Shown here piece after piece: positions 51,001-60,400 of a stretch of 64,000 nt of DNA; within the stretch, counting starts at the first letter, position 1; each line of letters opens with the position of its first letter. A program made the translations under genes and the position numbers. The stretch lies in the NCBI RefSeq assembly GCF_964199755.1, contig NC_133910.1:12656711-12720710 (forward strand). The letters run 5' to 3'. Below the pieces are notes generated by a model. That model was not told where the DNA came from. It ran no database searches and saw nothing but the letters and a program-made list of their open reading frames with translations. This DNA is from Larus michahellis (taxonomy: Eukaryota; Chordata; Aves; Charadriiformes; Laridae).

Positions 51001-54000
51001 CAGCTACTGGCAGAGCTGCAACCGGCCCCAGCGCTCTTTGCTGAGACTCCCGCAATACGGGCTCCTCTCAAGGGTGCTTTGTCCAGGGCCAAGCGAATCG
51101 AGGACACCAGGGGGGTCCAGGAGGCAGGGGTGGTGTCTTGGTCTCCTGATGCTGCCCCCCGGGGCTTGCTGCCATGGCAGGGAGAGGTTGGGCGACCCGT
51201 CCTTGCTCTCTGCAGGGTACAGGCACTGGCACGCAGACCTGCGCCCCGACGATACCCCGCTGGAATCAGGCTTGGCCTTCACCTGCAAGCTCAAATCCAA
51301 CATCCCCTTCCTGGGCCGGGAGGCTGTGGAGGCTCAAAAAGCCAAGGGCGTCTTCCGCCGTCTCGTCTGCTTCACCACCGAGGAGTGAGTACCACTGCGG
51401 GGCCCCGCTCAGCCCCGGGCAGCACCCAACGCCAGCGGCCACCCTGGGACGAGCATCTTCAGCCATCCCCATCCACCCCTGCGCCCGGGCACGCTCGGGG
51501 AGCTCGGTTGCAAGCCAGCTCAACTGTTTTCCATGCTCTAATTCCATCTCTAATTTAAATCCCACCGCGAATTCCCTGCTGGATGTTTAATGGGAGCTGG
51601 AAGCGGTGTGACAGGGAGTGGGTTTATCTTGTTTCACCCAGAGCAGCGGGAGGTTTTGCAAATGGGGCTGGAGGGGCTTTGCCAGCGCCTGGGATGAGCG
51701 CGGGGAGGGTAATGAACCTGTGGGCAGCGGGAGCCCTGGCACGTGGGGTGGCCTGGGGAAGAGCCGGGGTCCAGTCCGCCCCGAGCCCCCGTTCCTCGTG
51801 GGGTCCCGCCGTGGGGCGTTGCTGAGGGCAGCTCTGCCTTCGCCCCGCAGGAAGGTGCCGATGTTCGGGCTGGAGGCGGTCTGGCGGGACGGCAAGGTGG
51901 TCGGCCACATCCGTCGGGCGGACTTCGGCTTTGCCATTGACAAAACCATCGCCTACGGCTACATCCGTGACCCCGCGGGGGGCCCGGTGAGTACAGACGC
52001 CCTGCCGCCGCCAGCCCCCTGGGGACGGGGGCTTCCTGGCAGGGGGAGCGTAGCGCTTGTTTGGTTTTGAAGCCGTACACGCAAACCCATTGCAAACCCG
52101 CTGTCCTCTGGGGAGTGAGACAGGGCAGCCCCCCCGTGCTGTCCCCGCGGGAGGCGGGAGGGTGAGGGATGCCATGGCTCGGTGACGAGGTCGGTCTCAC
52201 CAGCTGTCGCTCCGTGTGGTCCCAGCAGTGCTCTCTGGCTCAAGAGCTGCCTCGGATGTTAATTGCAACCGAGTATTTAATTGCAGCAGTGAATTAACTT
52301 ATGTTATAGGGAGCAATGGCCAATCGGAGCACAGCAGGCTGTTAATTAACCCTGGGAGACTTCTGGATAGTAAATCAGATGCCCTCATTAAGCAGCGGGC
52401 TGTAGGCAGTGGCCAGGGAACCCGTGTGGGGACAGAGGGCTGGGGATGACGTCCCCAGGGACCCTCTCTGTTGCAAACCAAGAGCAGCGCATGTGCTTGT
52501 GCTTTCATCCTCTTGCTTGCCTTGACTTTTAATCCTGCATCAGCGCTGGACTCCCAGGTCGAGTGGCTTTGCGTTCCAGTTGCCCCCTCAGCCCCTGGGG
52601 ACCACCTTTTCTCTCCATCGTGAACGTTCCCCCCGGGCCCTTCCTTTCCTTTCCCCCTTTCCAACTCTCTCCTCCTTGTTCCATTTCCCTCCCCCGGCCG
52701 CCCCCGCCTGCCCCAGGCAGCGTGACGGAGGTGGTGGGGGGCCGGTCCCCTCCTGCCTCCGGCGAGGCACCGATGCGGCAAAGCAGCGCTGAGTGCATCC
52801 CCCCTGGGTGCATCCATCGCGCCGCTCTCCCCCCTCGCACACCCGCCGCAGGGAAAGCTCTGCCGCCGCCGCCTGCTGTGGGGCTGGCAGCAGGCACCTG
52901 CCTGCCACGCTTCAGGGGGGGGCCCGAAATGGCAATGGTGGGGTTTGGCACCACGTACGGGTGGTCACGCCATGGGGTCTCCAGCCCTGCCAGCTCCTTT
53001 GCGCGGCATCTCCGGCGGGCTGCAGCCGGGAAGCAGCGCTCGTTAAGGAGACGTTAACGTGCTGCCCCCATCTCCCTGCTCCCTGGCATAACTCCCGCTT
53101 GCTTGGGGCAGTAATTGCGGAAGGAGGGGGGAGTTTTGTGCAGGGAGGGCTGGTCCACTGGGGGATCTGCACCGGGACCCTGCCCCACGCTCTCCCCATC
53201 GGGGGTTTGGTGCTGGACCCAAACCCCACACCAATGCCGAGCCCTTGGAGGAGGGCACGCAGAGCCCCCCTCTTCCCAGCTCCCCACAGCGGGGCGCCCA
53301 GCGCGGCTGCCCAGGGCCGTGCTGTGTTTCTTGGGGCTCCTCAGTTTCCTCCCCCTGGATACGGCCCTTCAGTGACCGGGTGTGATGTTCCCCGGCTCTG
53401 CGATCCAGGATGGGGACGTCACTGTGGCACTGGGGCTAAAGAGCCAGAGGAGCAGAGGAGGTGCAAGGGGTGAGGCGGAGAGGAGAGAAACAAAAATTCT
53501 GTTTGTTGCAGAATTGCTGACAATTTCCAGGTGATAAAAACCCATCGGCATTGAGAGACCGCCCCCTCCCCAGCCATTCCCTGTGCTGGGGTGTCTCAGC
53601 CGCTGGCTCTGCCTGGCCCTGGGTGACCCTTGCGGGCGGAGGGGACAGCTCACGCTCCTCACACCAAGCGGTGACATCCTGGCTGCCACCGTGGTCCCGT
53701 CCCGCAGCCAGGGCTGACCCCGTTGGGGTGCCATCCCCCCACCCAGCCTGCCTGCCCTGGCCCCTCTGGCAGCGAGCTCCCGCAGGCTGGCTGTCACTGC
53801 ACCTTGCGCTGGGTGGCACTGAAAAAATTCACAGTAAAAAAAAAAAAATAACCCTAAAAAAAATTTAAATACTGCATTCTTCTTATTTTACTTTTTTTTT
53901 TAGCGGAATGCTTTTAAAATTCTATTTTCCTCCCCTCCGTGCATCCTCCTGGGATGGCAGAGCTGGGTTTTCCATGGACAGCGTATCCGTGGGGTGGTGT

Positions 54001-54229
54001 GGAGGCTTGCCCAGCCATGGGGCTGGGGTGGTGGCAGGGGGCTGGTGCCCCACCAGCACCTCCCAGCGCCCAACGGGACTTTCTCCGTGGCTCTGCCTTG
54101 CAGGTCTCGCTGGATTTCGTGAAGAGCGGCAGCTACGAGCTGGAGCGGATGGGGGTGACCTACCCTGCCCGAGCACACACCAAGTCCCCGTTCGACCCGG
54201 ACAACAAGCGAGTGAAGGGCTTTTACTGA
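29211..54229 (+). CDS. SARDH: SARDH spliced coding region (20 exons, 913 aa)
   Basis: Sarcosine dehydrogenase, a mitochondrial-matrix flavoprotein that demethylates sarcosine to glycine, passing the one-carbon unit to tetrahydrofolate and electrons to ETF. The 20 exons sum to 2742 nt with all phases agreeing (913 aa; human is 918). The start [15 protein letters not shown] has an Arg/Ala-rich matrix-targeting sequence like the human start. GGGSLG at residues 68–73 is the FAD Rossmann loop, and His103 in SGTTWHTAG is in the position where the family binds FAD covalently. The C-terminal half (from ~residue 540) is the folate-binding GCV_T-like domain, ending RVKGFY. Dimethylglycine dehydrogenase is related, but exon-by-exon sequence matches SARDH. 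One intron uses a GC donor. It lies between VAV2 and convergent DBH. Confidence 0.97.
30145..30323 (+). CDS. SARDH: SARDH coding exon 2
   Basis: Completes Gly, then [20 protein letters not shown] to [10 protein letters not shown]. Acceptor tgccag, donor gtaggg. Dehydrogenase (DAO-type) domain. Confidence 0.97.
30857..31036 (+). CDS. SARDH: SARDH coding exon 3
   Basis: Sixty codons, [20 protein letters not shown] to ATARGAT, phase 0/0. Acceptor tggcag; the donor gtagtt departs from consensus at +4 to +5, but the next exon joins in frame (GAT/IIENCPV). Confidence 0.94.
31636..31759 (+). CDS. SARDH: SARDH coding exon 4
   Basis: [20 protein letters not shown] to TPCVVNCA plus one base. Acceptor accag, donor gtacgg. 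Confidence 0.97.
31945..32045 (+). CDS. SARDH: SARDH coding exon 5
   Basis: Completes Gly, then [19 protein letters not shown] to RIEGIQ. Contains [10 protein letters not shown]. Acceptor ctgcag, donor gtgagt. Confidence 0.97.
32046..33449 (+). other. SARDH intron after coding exon 5
   Basis: No repeat family or exon recognised. An AT-richer part lies at ~32230–32320. Confidence 0.75.
33450..33554 (+). CDS. SARDH: SARDH coding exon 6
   Basis: Thirty-five codons, [20 protein letters not shown] to NPIFWEE, phase 0/0. Acceptor tttttcag, donor gtgagc. Confidence 0.98.
34021..34150 (+). CDS. SARDH: SARDH coding exon 7
   Basis: [20 protein letters not shown] to STVCGP plus one base. Acceptor ccttcag, donor gtaacg. 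Confidence 0.98.
36039..36065. repeat. GT microsatellite
   Basis: Interrupted (GT)n of about 13 dinucleotides, next to the inverted repeat at 36081. Confidence 0.9.
36081..36124. repeat. 44-bp AT-rich inverted repeat
   Basis: Perfect 13-bp arms, CTGAAGCAAATAT and ATATTTGCTTCAG, around an AT-rich centre (GTGTATATATATGTACAT) that is itself nearly palindromic. Could form a cruciform in DNA or a hairpin in the SARDH pre-mRNA. Confidence 0.9.
36408..36494 (+). CDS. SARDH: SARDH coding exon 8
   Basis: Completes Glu, then [20 protein letters not shown] to GFNSA plus one base. Acceptor cttgcag, donor gtaaga. Confidence 0.98.
36622..36712 (+). CDS. SARDH: SARDH coding exon 9 (GC donor)
   Basis: Completes Gly, then [18 protein letters not shown] to MYGYDI plus AG of an Arg codon. 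It ends at AG followed by GCAAGT, the classic GC-type donor, with no usable GT nearby. The join gives DIRRFHHS, as in human. Confidence 0.95.
36713..39117 (+). other. SARDH GC–AG intron with CR1
   Basis: Begins GCAAGT and ends TTCCAG. A CR1 fragment starts 66 bases after the donor (36778–37213). AT-richer DNA lies at ~38040–38110. Nothing else recognised. Confidence 0.85.
36778..37213 (-). mobile_element. CR1 LINE fragment (antisense to SARDH)
   Basis: Starts with CACAGAATCACAGAATTG and GGTTGGAAGGGCCCTCTGG on the plus strand. The minus strand encodes remnants of ORF2 C terminus ([18 protein letters not shown]). 5'-truncated, ~435 bases. Very similar to the copy at 43362. Confidence 0.93.
39118..39259 (+). 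CDS. SARDH: SARDH coding exon 10
   Basis: Completes Arg, then [20 protein letters not shown] to RKDPLHE, phase 0 out. Acceptor cttccag, donor gtgagg. Confidence 0.97.
39260..40910 (+). other. SARDH intron after coding exon 10
   Basis: The segment ~40240–40560 is markedly AT-rich within a GC-rich gene. No repeat family or exon recognised. Confidence 0.75.
40911..40994 (+). CDS. SARDH: SARDH coding exon 11
   Basis: Twenty-eight codons, [20 protein letters not shown] to GGAAP, phase 0/0. Acceptor tgcgcag, donor gtaagc. Confidence 0.97.
40995..41715 (+). other. SARDH intron after coding exon 11
   Basis: Nearly half is the 34-bp tandem repeat; a short GT run lies at ~41158–41171. Otherwise nothing recognised. 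Confidence 0.85.
41252..41590 (+). repeat. 34-bp tandem repeat, 10 copies
   Basis: Ten units beginning GCAGGGATG and ending near CCATCACCATGA. Nine units are 34 bp and the third is 33. Units 4–9 alternate between GTCGGGGTGGAG and GCAGGGGAGGAG types, giving a 68-bp dimer period. Lies in the intron between coding exons 11 and 12; its small open frames are repeat artefacts. Confidence 0.95.
41716..41829 (+). CDS. SARDH: SARDH coding exon 12
   Basis: Thirty-eight codons, [20 protein letters not shown] to PPHHDI, phase 0/0. Acceptor tgccag, donor gtgagt. The 34-bp tandem repeat ends ~125 bases upstream. Confidence 0.97.
41830..43086 (+). other. SARDH introns after coding exons 12 and 13
   Basis: Introns 41830–42371 and 42511–43086. 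A short ATT repeat lies at 42131–42148. No other feature recognised. Confidence 0.8.
42372..42510 (+). CDS. SARDH: SARDH coding exon 13 (start of folate-binding half)
   Basis: [20 protein letters not shown] to ADVSKAP plus one base. [12 protein letters not shown] is typical of the GCV_T-like domain in this family. Acceptor ttgtag, donor gtactg. Confidence 0.97.
43087..43200 (+). CDS. SARDH: SARDH coding exon 14
   Basis: Completes Gly, then [20 protein letters not shown] to LAPAFE plus one base. Acceptor ccccag, donor gtaaaa. Confidence 0.97.
43201..45330 (+). other. SARDH intron after coding exon 14
   Basis: Contains the CR1 fragment 43362–43995. Nothing else recognised. Confidence 0.85.
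43362..43995 (-). mobile_element. CR1 LINE fragment (antisense to SARDH)
   Basis: Starts GTCACAGAATCACAGAATG on the plus strand. The minus strand shows CR1 ORF2 C-terminal pieces ([32 protein letters not shown]) in more than one frame. 5'-truncated, ~630 bases; same subfamily as 36778. Confidence 0.94.
45331..45478 (+). CDS. SARDH: SARDH coding exon 15
   Basis: Completes Gly, then [20 protein letters not shown] to SIQGPL plus two bases of Ser. Acceptor ttccag, donor gtgagc. Confidence 0.97.
45523..45578. repeat. GGAGGGATG-type purine repeat
   Basis: Degenerate repeats of GGAGGGATGGGT and similar units in the intron after coding exon 15. Confidence 0.7.
45812..45905 (+). CDS. SARDH: SARDH coding exon 16
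   Basis: Completes Ser, then [20 protein letters not shown] to ATAAGCT, phase 0 out. Acceptor ccacag, donor gtagga. Followed by the longest SARDH intron (4.83 kb). Confidence 0.95.
45906..50735 (+). other. Longest SARDH intron (4.83 kb)
   Basis: No CR1 or tandem repeat seen. The segment ~48220–48560 is AT-rich compared with its surroundings. A 255-aa minus-strand open frame at 50027–50794 is not recognisable. Confidence 0.75.
50736..50898 (+). CDS. SARDH: SARDH coding exon 17
   Basis: [20 protein letters not shown] to DSLSIEK plus one base of Gly. Acceptor ttcacag; the donor gtttct is clearly off the GTRAGT consensus, yet the join to GYRHWHADL is exact. Confidence 0.96.
50899..51850 (+). 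other. SARDH introns after coding exons 17 and 18
   Basis: Introns 50899–51215 (donor GTTTCT) and 51385–51850. Nothing else recognised. Confidence 0.8.
51216..51384 (+). CDS. SARDH: SARDH coding exon 18
   Basis: Completes Gly, then [20 protein letters not shown] to VCFTTE plus two bases. Acceptor ctgcag, donor gtgagt. Confidence 0.97.
51851..51986 (+). CDS. SARDH: SARDH coding exon 19
   Basis: Completes Glu, then [20 protein letters not shown] to DPAGGP, phase 0 out. Acceptor ccgcag, donor gtgagt. Confidence 0.98.
51987..54103 (+). other. Last SARDH intron
   Basis: GC-rich, with an A/T-rich patch at ~53820–53930. No repeat family or exon recognised. Confidence 0.75.
54104..54229 (+). CDS. 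SARDH: SARDH coding exon 20 and stop
   Basis: [20 protein letters not shown] to NKRVKGFY, then TGA at 54227–54229. Acceptor cttgcag. Confidence 0.98.
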   Translation, partial: VSLDFVKSGSYELERMGVTYPARAHTKSPFDPDNKRVKGFY

Positions 54230-55997
54230 GCGTGCGGCAGCGTGGGGCCGGCGAGCGGGTGCTGCGGGCGCTGGGGTGGGGAGAGGGAAAATGCCATTAG
54301 GAGCTGCCGGCTGAATTCCCAGTCCCGGGGTGGCTCCAGGGTCTGCTGGGAGAGCCGGGCAAACGTCTGCAGCGAACTCATCCCGGAAATTTGGGTCAAA
54401 TTGGAGGGGAAGAGGAGGAAGAGGTTCCAAAAAGTCCAAAGATTTTGTTCCTTTGTTTTCTAAATGAAGCAGTACAACTACAGCAATAATTCTTTTCCAT
54501 GGGTTAATTGGCCTGAAAACAGCGTTTTGCTCGACTGCAAATGAAGTGGTTTCAATTTTTGACTTTGCTGGAAACCCTTTCCCCCCAAATGTAGTTTCAT
54601 GCTGCCTGGAAATGAATTTTTTTAAACTAACTCTGCTGTTAATAACAGCTGTAGCCTCCAAACCTGCCGTCTCTGCGGTCCCTCGCTGCGTCCGTCCCTG
54701 CTGTGATGGGTGTCACCTCGTCCTGGCCGTGCCCGGGGACCCGCTGCTGGGATGGGAGCGCTCGTGGGGGCACAGAGGGAAGGGGCAGGGGGCCCAGGGC
54801 CATTGCCCAGGCTCACACCGTGGATGCTCTGCCCACTGCAGGGTTCTTCTGCACCCTGAAATCGTTGGCTTTACCCGGGGGGTTTCCAGGCACGTTCTTC
54901 CCATCTCCTCAAGCACAGGTTCCTCCCCCCGTCCCATCGTATCCCGGTCACAGCCAGAGCTTCGGGTCCTGCTTTGGCAAAATGCTTCGTTGTGGCTCCA
55001 AAGTTCAGAGGGAGTTTGAGCACCAACTTCGCTTGCCTTCAGTGGTGATTGGCACCTGAGGCCCTTTAAAAACATCAACCGAGGGGTGCGAAACGTTCAG
55101 TACCTGCTTCGATTTTGTTCGTGGTGCTCACGGGCTGCCTCGGTGTGCGGCGGCTGTGCGGAAGGCGGGGAGGGCTGATCCTCCCCAGACCTGAACGATG
55201 GTCGTGTCCGTTTGTGGGAGGGCAAGAGTGAAGACAAGTCCCGGTTTTCAGCCGTGGCGACGGGAGCGATTGGTGGGCAGGGGGTGCTGCCAGCCTGCGC
55301 CGGCCCCTGGGACTCACACAAGGAAAAGACGGTGGCGCCATCTGTCCCCTTGGTGCTTAATGGGGGAGAGATGCTCCTGTTGTGCCCCAGAGAACAAAAG
55401 AAACTCCCAAAGGCAAGTGCCCTTGGAATCTGGGTCCTTGCCCCGTGTGTGTGTGGCCTTTGAATTTGGAGAAGGAAAAAGAGTTTGATGAAAGTTGTGG
55501 CCCACAGCTGCTTTGCCGGTACAGTTTGTGTTTGTGTGTCCCCTGGGCTGCTCACGATACGGGCAGGACCAGCTCAGTGCCGTGGTGTAAGCCCACTGAC
55601 CGGGGCACTGACACCAGGGCGGCTCTTGGCCCCTGGTGGCTCCGTGGTCCCCTCTGCTCTGCCGGCACCTTCCCGAAGGTCACCTTGGAGCCGGCTCCTT
55701 TTCTCTCCCGACGGAGGGGGCGATGCTGGCGGAGGCTGAGCGGCATGCTGCTGGCCCCGCGGCCCCTGGCAGCGCAGAGCCGGTCTCGGAGCCGTCGGGG
55801 AAGGTTTTTCACTGCACGCACGCAGCCCGTGAGCCCCCCGCGGCTAAAGGGAAGGGGCAGCTGCTCCCCACCCATCCCGTCCACATAATCGTCCCTTGCT
55901 CTGGTCCCTTTGCTGGGCTCCATCAGCAGCACTGCAGCCTGGTCTCTGCTGAAGCTTTCACCCACCTGAAGATATAACCACATTCCACGCTTTTCAC

Positions 55998-56003
55998 TTT
56001 ATT
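55998..56003 (-). terminator. Candidate DBH polyadenylation signal
   Basis: AATAAA on the minus strand ~1.3 kb beyond the DBH stop. An ATTAAA at 56581–56586 would give a ~0.7 kb 3'UTR instead. Confidence 0.35.
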
Positions 56004-56219
56004 TCCCTTGACCAGGTTTGCTTGGTTCACACCCTCTTTGGAGCTGATTTCAGCCACGGGCAAGAGTTTGAACCCTCAAATGCTTTGGTTTTACTGGTAA
56101 CATTATAAACAAGGTTGGGATGAATTTTCCTCTGAATAGGAGGTGATTGCACTCGCAGACGCTGCCCAGGAGGAGGGCAGAGGGAGGGGGTGGCCACAAT
56201 CCCGTCCATTTGTCCTGGG

Positions 56220-56225
56220 AATAAA
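56220..56225 (+). terminator. Candidate SARDH polyadenylation signal
   Basis: Canonical AATAAA nearly 2 kb after the SARDH stop. A closer, non-canonical signal could be used instead. Confidence 0.3.
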
Positions 56226-57295
56226 GGAGGGAGCTGGTAAAGGGAAGAGGTGCGAGGAACACACGCCTCCCTGGGATGCCAGGGATCCGCCGCGTTCCTG
56301 CGAAGATAATGTTTTGCTTCAAAAAAGCCTTTCTGATCCCCAGTGCTCTGACCTGGGATTTTTTCCTTAATCCCAAAGTGGCCGGGAGGGCAGGTGTCGG
56401 CTGCCGCCCTTCCCTGGATCCCACCCCGCCCAGGACAGCGAGGGGCCGGTGCCTGGCTGGGACGGACACGGGCTCTCCTGCAGCGCCGCCGGCCTCTCCT
56501 CTGCTCCTCCCCACTATTTTCCCTTTAGAGCTCAACAGCAAAAAAGCAAATTTTTCGTTTTTTCTTTTCACATTTAGGTATTTAATAGAGTCATTCTTCC
56601 TGTCAAAAGGTTTGTCTCCCCACCCCCCCACCCCCCGCCCCGTTTTCCTCCCCATCATCCCTCTCCCTTTCTAAACCCCATCACAGAGGTATCATTTGTT
56701 CCCGGCCATTGGCATCTGGTAGCGTCAAGACGAATAATCCCCAGCGCGGGGGAGTGGGAGGAGGAGCGCGGCGGGGAGCCGCAGTCCCTGCAGCGGGGAG
56801 GCGAGCGCCGGGTGGGCGTCGCAGCATCCCTCCCTCCATCCCCGCCGAGGGTGCCGGCGTGGGAGAGCGCCCACGGAGCCTCCCCGAGCTAGACGGGACC
56901 CTGGGGCACTGGGAAGGCTTGTACGCTGCTCCCACGCAAGGTCTTTGCTCTGTGCCTCAGTTTCCCTGTGGGAAAACAGGCTTCTCCCCCCCCTCCCCGG
57001 GGCCGCGCTGGGTTTGGCACAATAGCAAACCTCCACGTTATTATTCTGGGGGCGGAAAGCAGCATTACTCAGAGCCGGGATTGTTAATAACTCACTAAAT
57101 ATAGCGCTTTCCAGCTCCAGAGTACTTTCTGAACTCTTAACTTGTGAGCCCTAACCTCCTCCAGAGACAGGGGCCAGGGCACCGGCCGGCATCGCCGTGC
57201 GGGCAGGGATGCCAGGAGAGCAATGAGACAAGGTTCCCCGTGGATGCTCCTGCCTGGAGGCGCTTCCCGTCGTGACGGAAGGAGCGGGTGCGGGG

Positions 57296-57430
57296 TCAGT
57301 CCCTCCTGAGCTGGCCCAGGTCGAGGGGGACGGGGGCGGCAGGCCGAGGGCCCGGGGCAGGCGGGCAGCGAGGGACGGGCTCCGGCAGCCTCTCGGTGAT
57401 GGTGGGAAGCGGCTGCTTCTCCCACTTGCC
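57296..57430 (-). CDS. DBH: DBH terminal coding exon
   Basis: Forty-four codons and a stop: GKWEKQPLPTITERLPEPVP, a Pro-rich stretch with one Cys, and DLGQLRRD. The stop is at 57296–57298. GKW…QPLP matches GEWNLQPLP in human; the tail diverges and ends in a different sequence. Acceptor tcttgcag on the minus strand. Confidence 0.9.
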   Translation of the reverse strand, partial: GKWEKQPLPTITERLPEPVPRCPPAPGPRPAAPVPLDLGQLRRD

Positions 57431-60400
57431 CTGCAAGAGAGAGCGGCACCATGAGACCGAGTCGGGGTTTCAGGTAATTGGAGACTCTGTGTTTCTCCCT
57501 ACTTGTAAAAATGAAATGATCTTTAATGTTCAAAGTGTTTTTAGCCCACACCAGGATGTTTTTCTTACGAGACGTTACTAATTATTTGTATTGCAGGAGC
57601 TCCTACGCATCCCCTTAGCGGCGCGGACGTCTGCGGTGCACCACGTTGCACAAACCCACCGCAGGTAGGGAGTTTCCAGCCCAAAAAGTGTTGCCCACCA
57701 GATCAGATGGTGACAGTTCCAATCAGGGAGCCCCACCGACCCACCGCGCTCTCAGCCCAGCCCTGAGATTCCCTCTCCCCCAGGTATTGGCAGGATGGTT
57801 GGTTGGAGGCGATGTTTGCATCGTGCCAGCGTGGATTTCATGTGCAGCTGCTGCCGGACGGGAGGGACGCAGCAGCCGGGATGAGGTGCCGCGGGGCAGA
57901 GCCAGGGAAGGGCTGTCACAGCCATCAGGGCTCAAGGTGACCATGGCCAGGACGAAACCCCCGGCTCCGTGCATGCATGGGGACACCTTGTCTTGAGGAT
58001 GCTCCCTGCAAGGAGCAATCTGTCGGGTTCAGACAGCGCCGAGGGCTGAGCCCGCCGGGCAGGATCTAGCTCAGACGTGACTTGTTGGTCCAGGTTAGTG
58101 GCCGGGTGAGACGGATGCAGGGGCTGCGATGGCGGAGGGGCGCTCGGCCTGGGCTTTGCTCTGGTTCGGTGATGCTACAGTTTGGCTGCCGGCTGCGCGC
58201 TCATGCGGAAACGTCAGCGAGAGGCTGAGCCGCAGCGTGAGCAGGAGGAGGGAGGTCTGGAGAGGAGAGGTAGAGCCGTGAGTCATCAGCAAGAAGAGGA
58301 AGGTTGAATTTGTGTTTTCAGATTAAATTCCTTGTCGTATGTCAAGCGAAACGGGCCAGAGCCTGCTCTGGCGCCAGGAAAAGGTGGAGGGGGATGGAGG
58401 GACCACTCACATGGGAAGTGACCGGAGAGGGGACAGCATTGCGGGGAGCACCAGCTGGAGAAAGGACCGTTTTCCTGTACCCTTATGGCTTACGAGAGCA
58501 GTTAAGCATGTTTAGGGTCCTCCTGCTCCCGGGCTTGGCCCCAGCCCTGAGCCCGTCTGCTGCAGCACCCTGCCCTGCCGACACGTCCCAAACCCTCACC
58601 AGCACCCCGCTTTTGGGGTAGATCAGAGGCATTCGGAGTGTCTCGATGGTTGTTGTTTTCAGTGCGTTTGAGCGGAAATCTGAACACAGAGAGTGTGGAG
58701 TTCACTGCGAGCCCTTGCAGGTGCAGGGGACTCGGGGACAGTGACATCCACGTAATTAACAGCACTCAGTCCTTCCCGAAAGCTCGTCAGGTTTGGGATC
58801 GCTGAACTGCAAAAGCACGAGCTTAATTAGAAGCTGGTGCGTTTCTCTTGGCAGAAACCGTGTGGAATAAATGAGATGTCTTAAAATCGGGCTCGCTCTG
58901 AAAACACCAGCAGAGCAGGAGGGGCAGCTCGGCTCCTTCGCCCTCGCTGCGACGATCCTGACCCACTTTGTGCCAGCGTCGGATCTGCTCCGCTCGAATC
59001 TCTTCCCTGCCACCCCCCAGACCTCGCTGAAATCAAGAGAGTTGTCTGGGCCGTAATTAAGAGGCTTAATTTATAATTCAGCTGCTGCACAAAACTTCTG
59101 CGCCACTGCTGTCCCTGCAGCCGGGCTCTGTGTGGCCAAGAGGTGCCGGGTCTCCGGTTCCAGGGGACTGGAGAGGTTTCTGCCCCCTCCAGAGCAGACT
59201 CTGCCGAAGGGCTTTTACTGGGGCAGAAAGCTGATGGTCTTCCCTGCAATCCGCCTGGCATCCTCCGGCGCTGCAGGGGATAACGCTGGATCCAGAAATA
59301 ACGTGTCGTGTGAGTTTATTACACTGATAAACGCCGTCGGGAGCTGATGGTGGTCGGGACCATCAGGGGTTTTAAATCTTCATCATCATGACCACCATGG
59401 CTGGGCCTTTTTTTTTTTCTTTAAAGATCTCACGCCCCTTCATCCTTCAGGTTTCGCTGGATCTCCGCATTCGGAGACCGCACAGATGCTGTGCGTAATG
59501 AGCTCGCTCTGCTGGGACCTGATGTAATTTGCCAAAACCCTAAAAACCACCTCGCGTTTCTCCTCGGTTCTGGAGCTAGCCCTGCCTTAACGCTCAGCAA
59601 GAGCGGCCTCAAAATCGCTTTATGCAAATGCATCCCCAAATCGAATCTGGCCGAGCACATCCACCGCGGGCTCGTCCTGTATTTTTCTAAGCACCAGGTT
59701 TGGGCTGGGCTCAGTGTCCTGTGGATGCCGGGGTTCCCTGGGCAGCTCCAGGTCCCTGCCCTGACCCGCCGGGTGCGTCCGTGTCCTGAGCACCGGAGAC
59801 CTGACCCGTCTCATCGGGATCACCCTACGGCACAGCTCTGACGAGCTGCTTTTCACCTATAGCCAGGAGTTCTGCTGTGAAGCTTTGGTTGTGAAGCTGG
59901 TACCTACCGGGAACCTGACGGCTGAGGATTTGTTACAGTGCATGGAGATGGGAGCGAAGCCGTAGAGGGATTTCAGCACGTCGCGGTTGAAGGTGTTCCA
60001 GGGGACGGAGAAAAACTGCTGTGGGACAGAGACCTGCGGGCACGTGCAGACCTCCTCGTCGTTAAACCTGGGGCAGGAGAAATGCCACGCTGAAACGCAG
60101 CAACGCCATCCCCTCTCATCCCTAGATGTGTCTAATCCCTCCCTGCCTAAAGCTGGGCCTGGAACGACTCCGAAGTCAGCGCTGGGAGCAGGGAGAGCCT
60201 CATGCAGCCAGCATCGGTGGGGGAAGATTTGGGGCCAGCCGGACTCCCTGCAAGGAGGACACCCTGTGCAAGGTCAGCATCTCGCCCCTCTCACTGTGGG
60301 TGAATGAGCTGCAGGCTGCTTCTCCGGCAGGGGCGCTTGGCGTCTGCCGTGGGTTATACGAAGTAATTTGCACATAAGTCCTTGGCCACGCACTGACTCT

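Larger units (their letters stand above)
54230..57295. other. Convergent SARDH/DBH 3' region
   Basis: Contains both 3'UTRs. The first plus-strand AATAAA after the SARDH stop that I found is at 56220–56225. On the minus strand an AATAAA (TTTATT on plus) lies at 55998–56003 and an ATTAAA at 56581–56586. No other gene recognised. Confidence 0.65.

Noticed and set aside
53900-54661. 253-aa minus-strand open frame over the last SARDH exon
   Set aside because: Antisense to the clearly coding SARDH exon 20; no recognisable protein.
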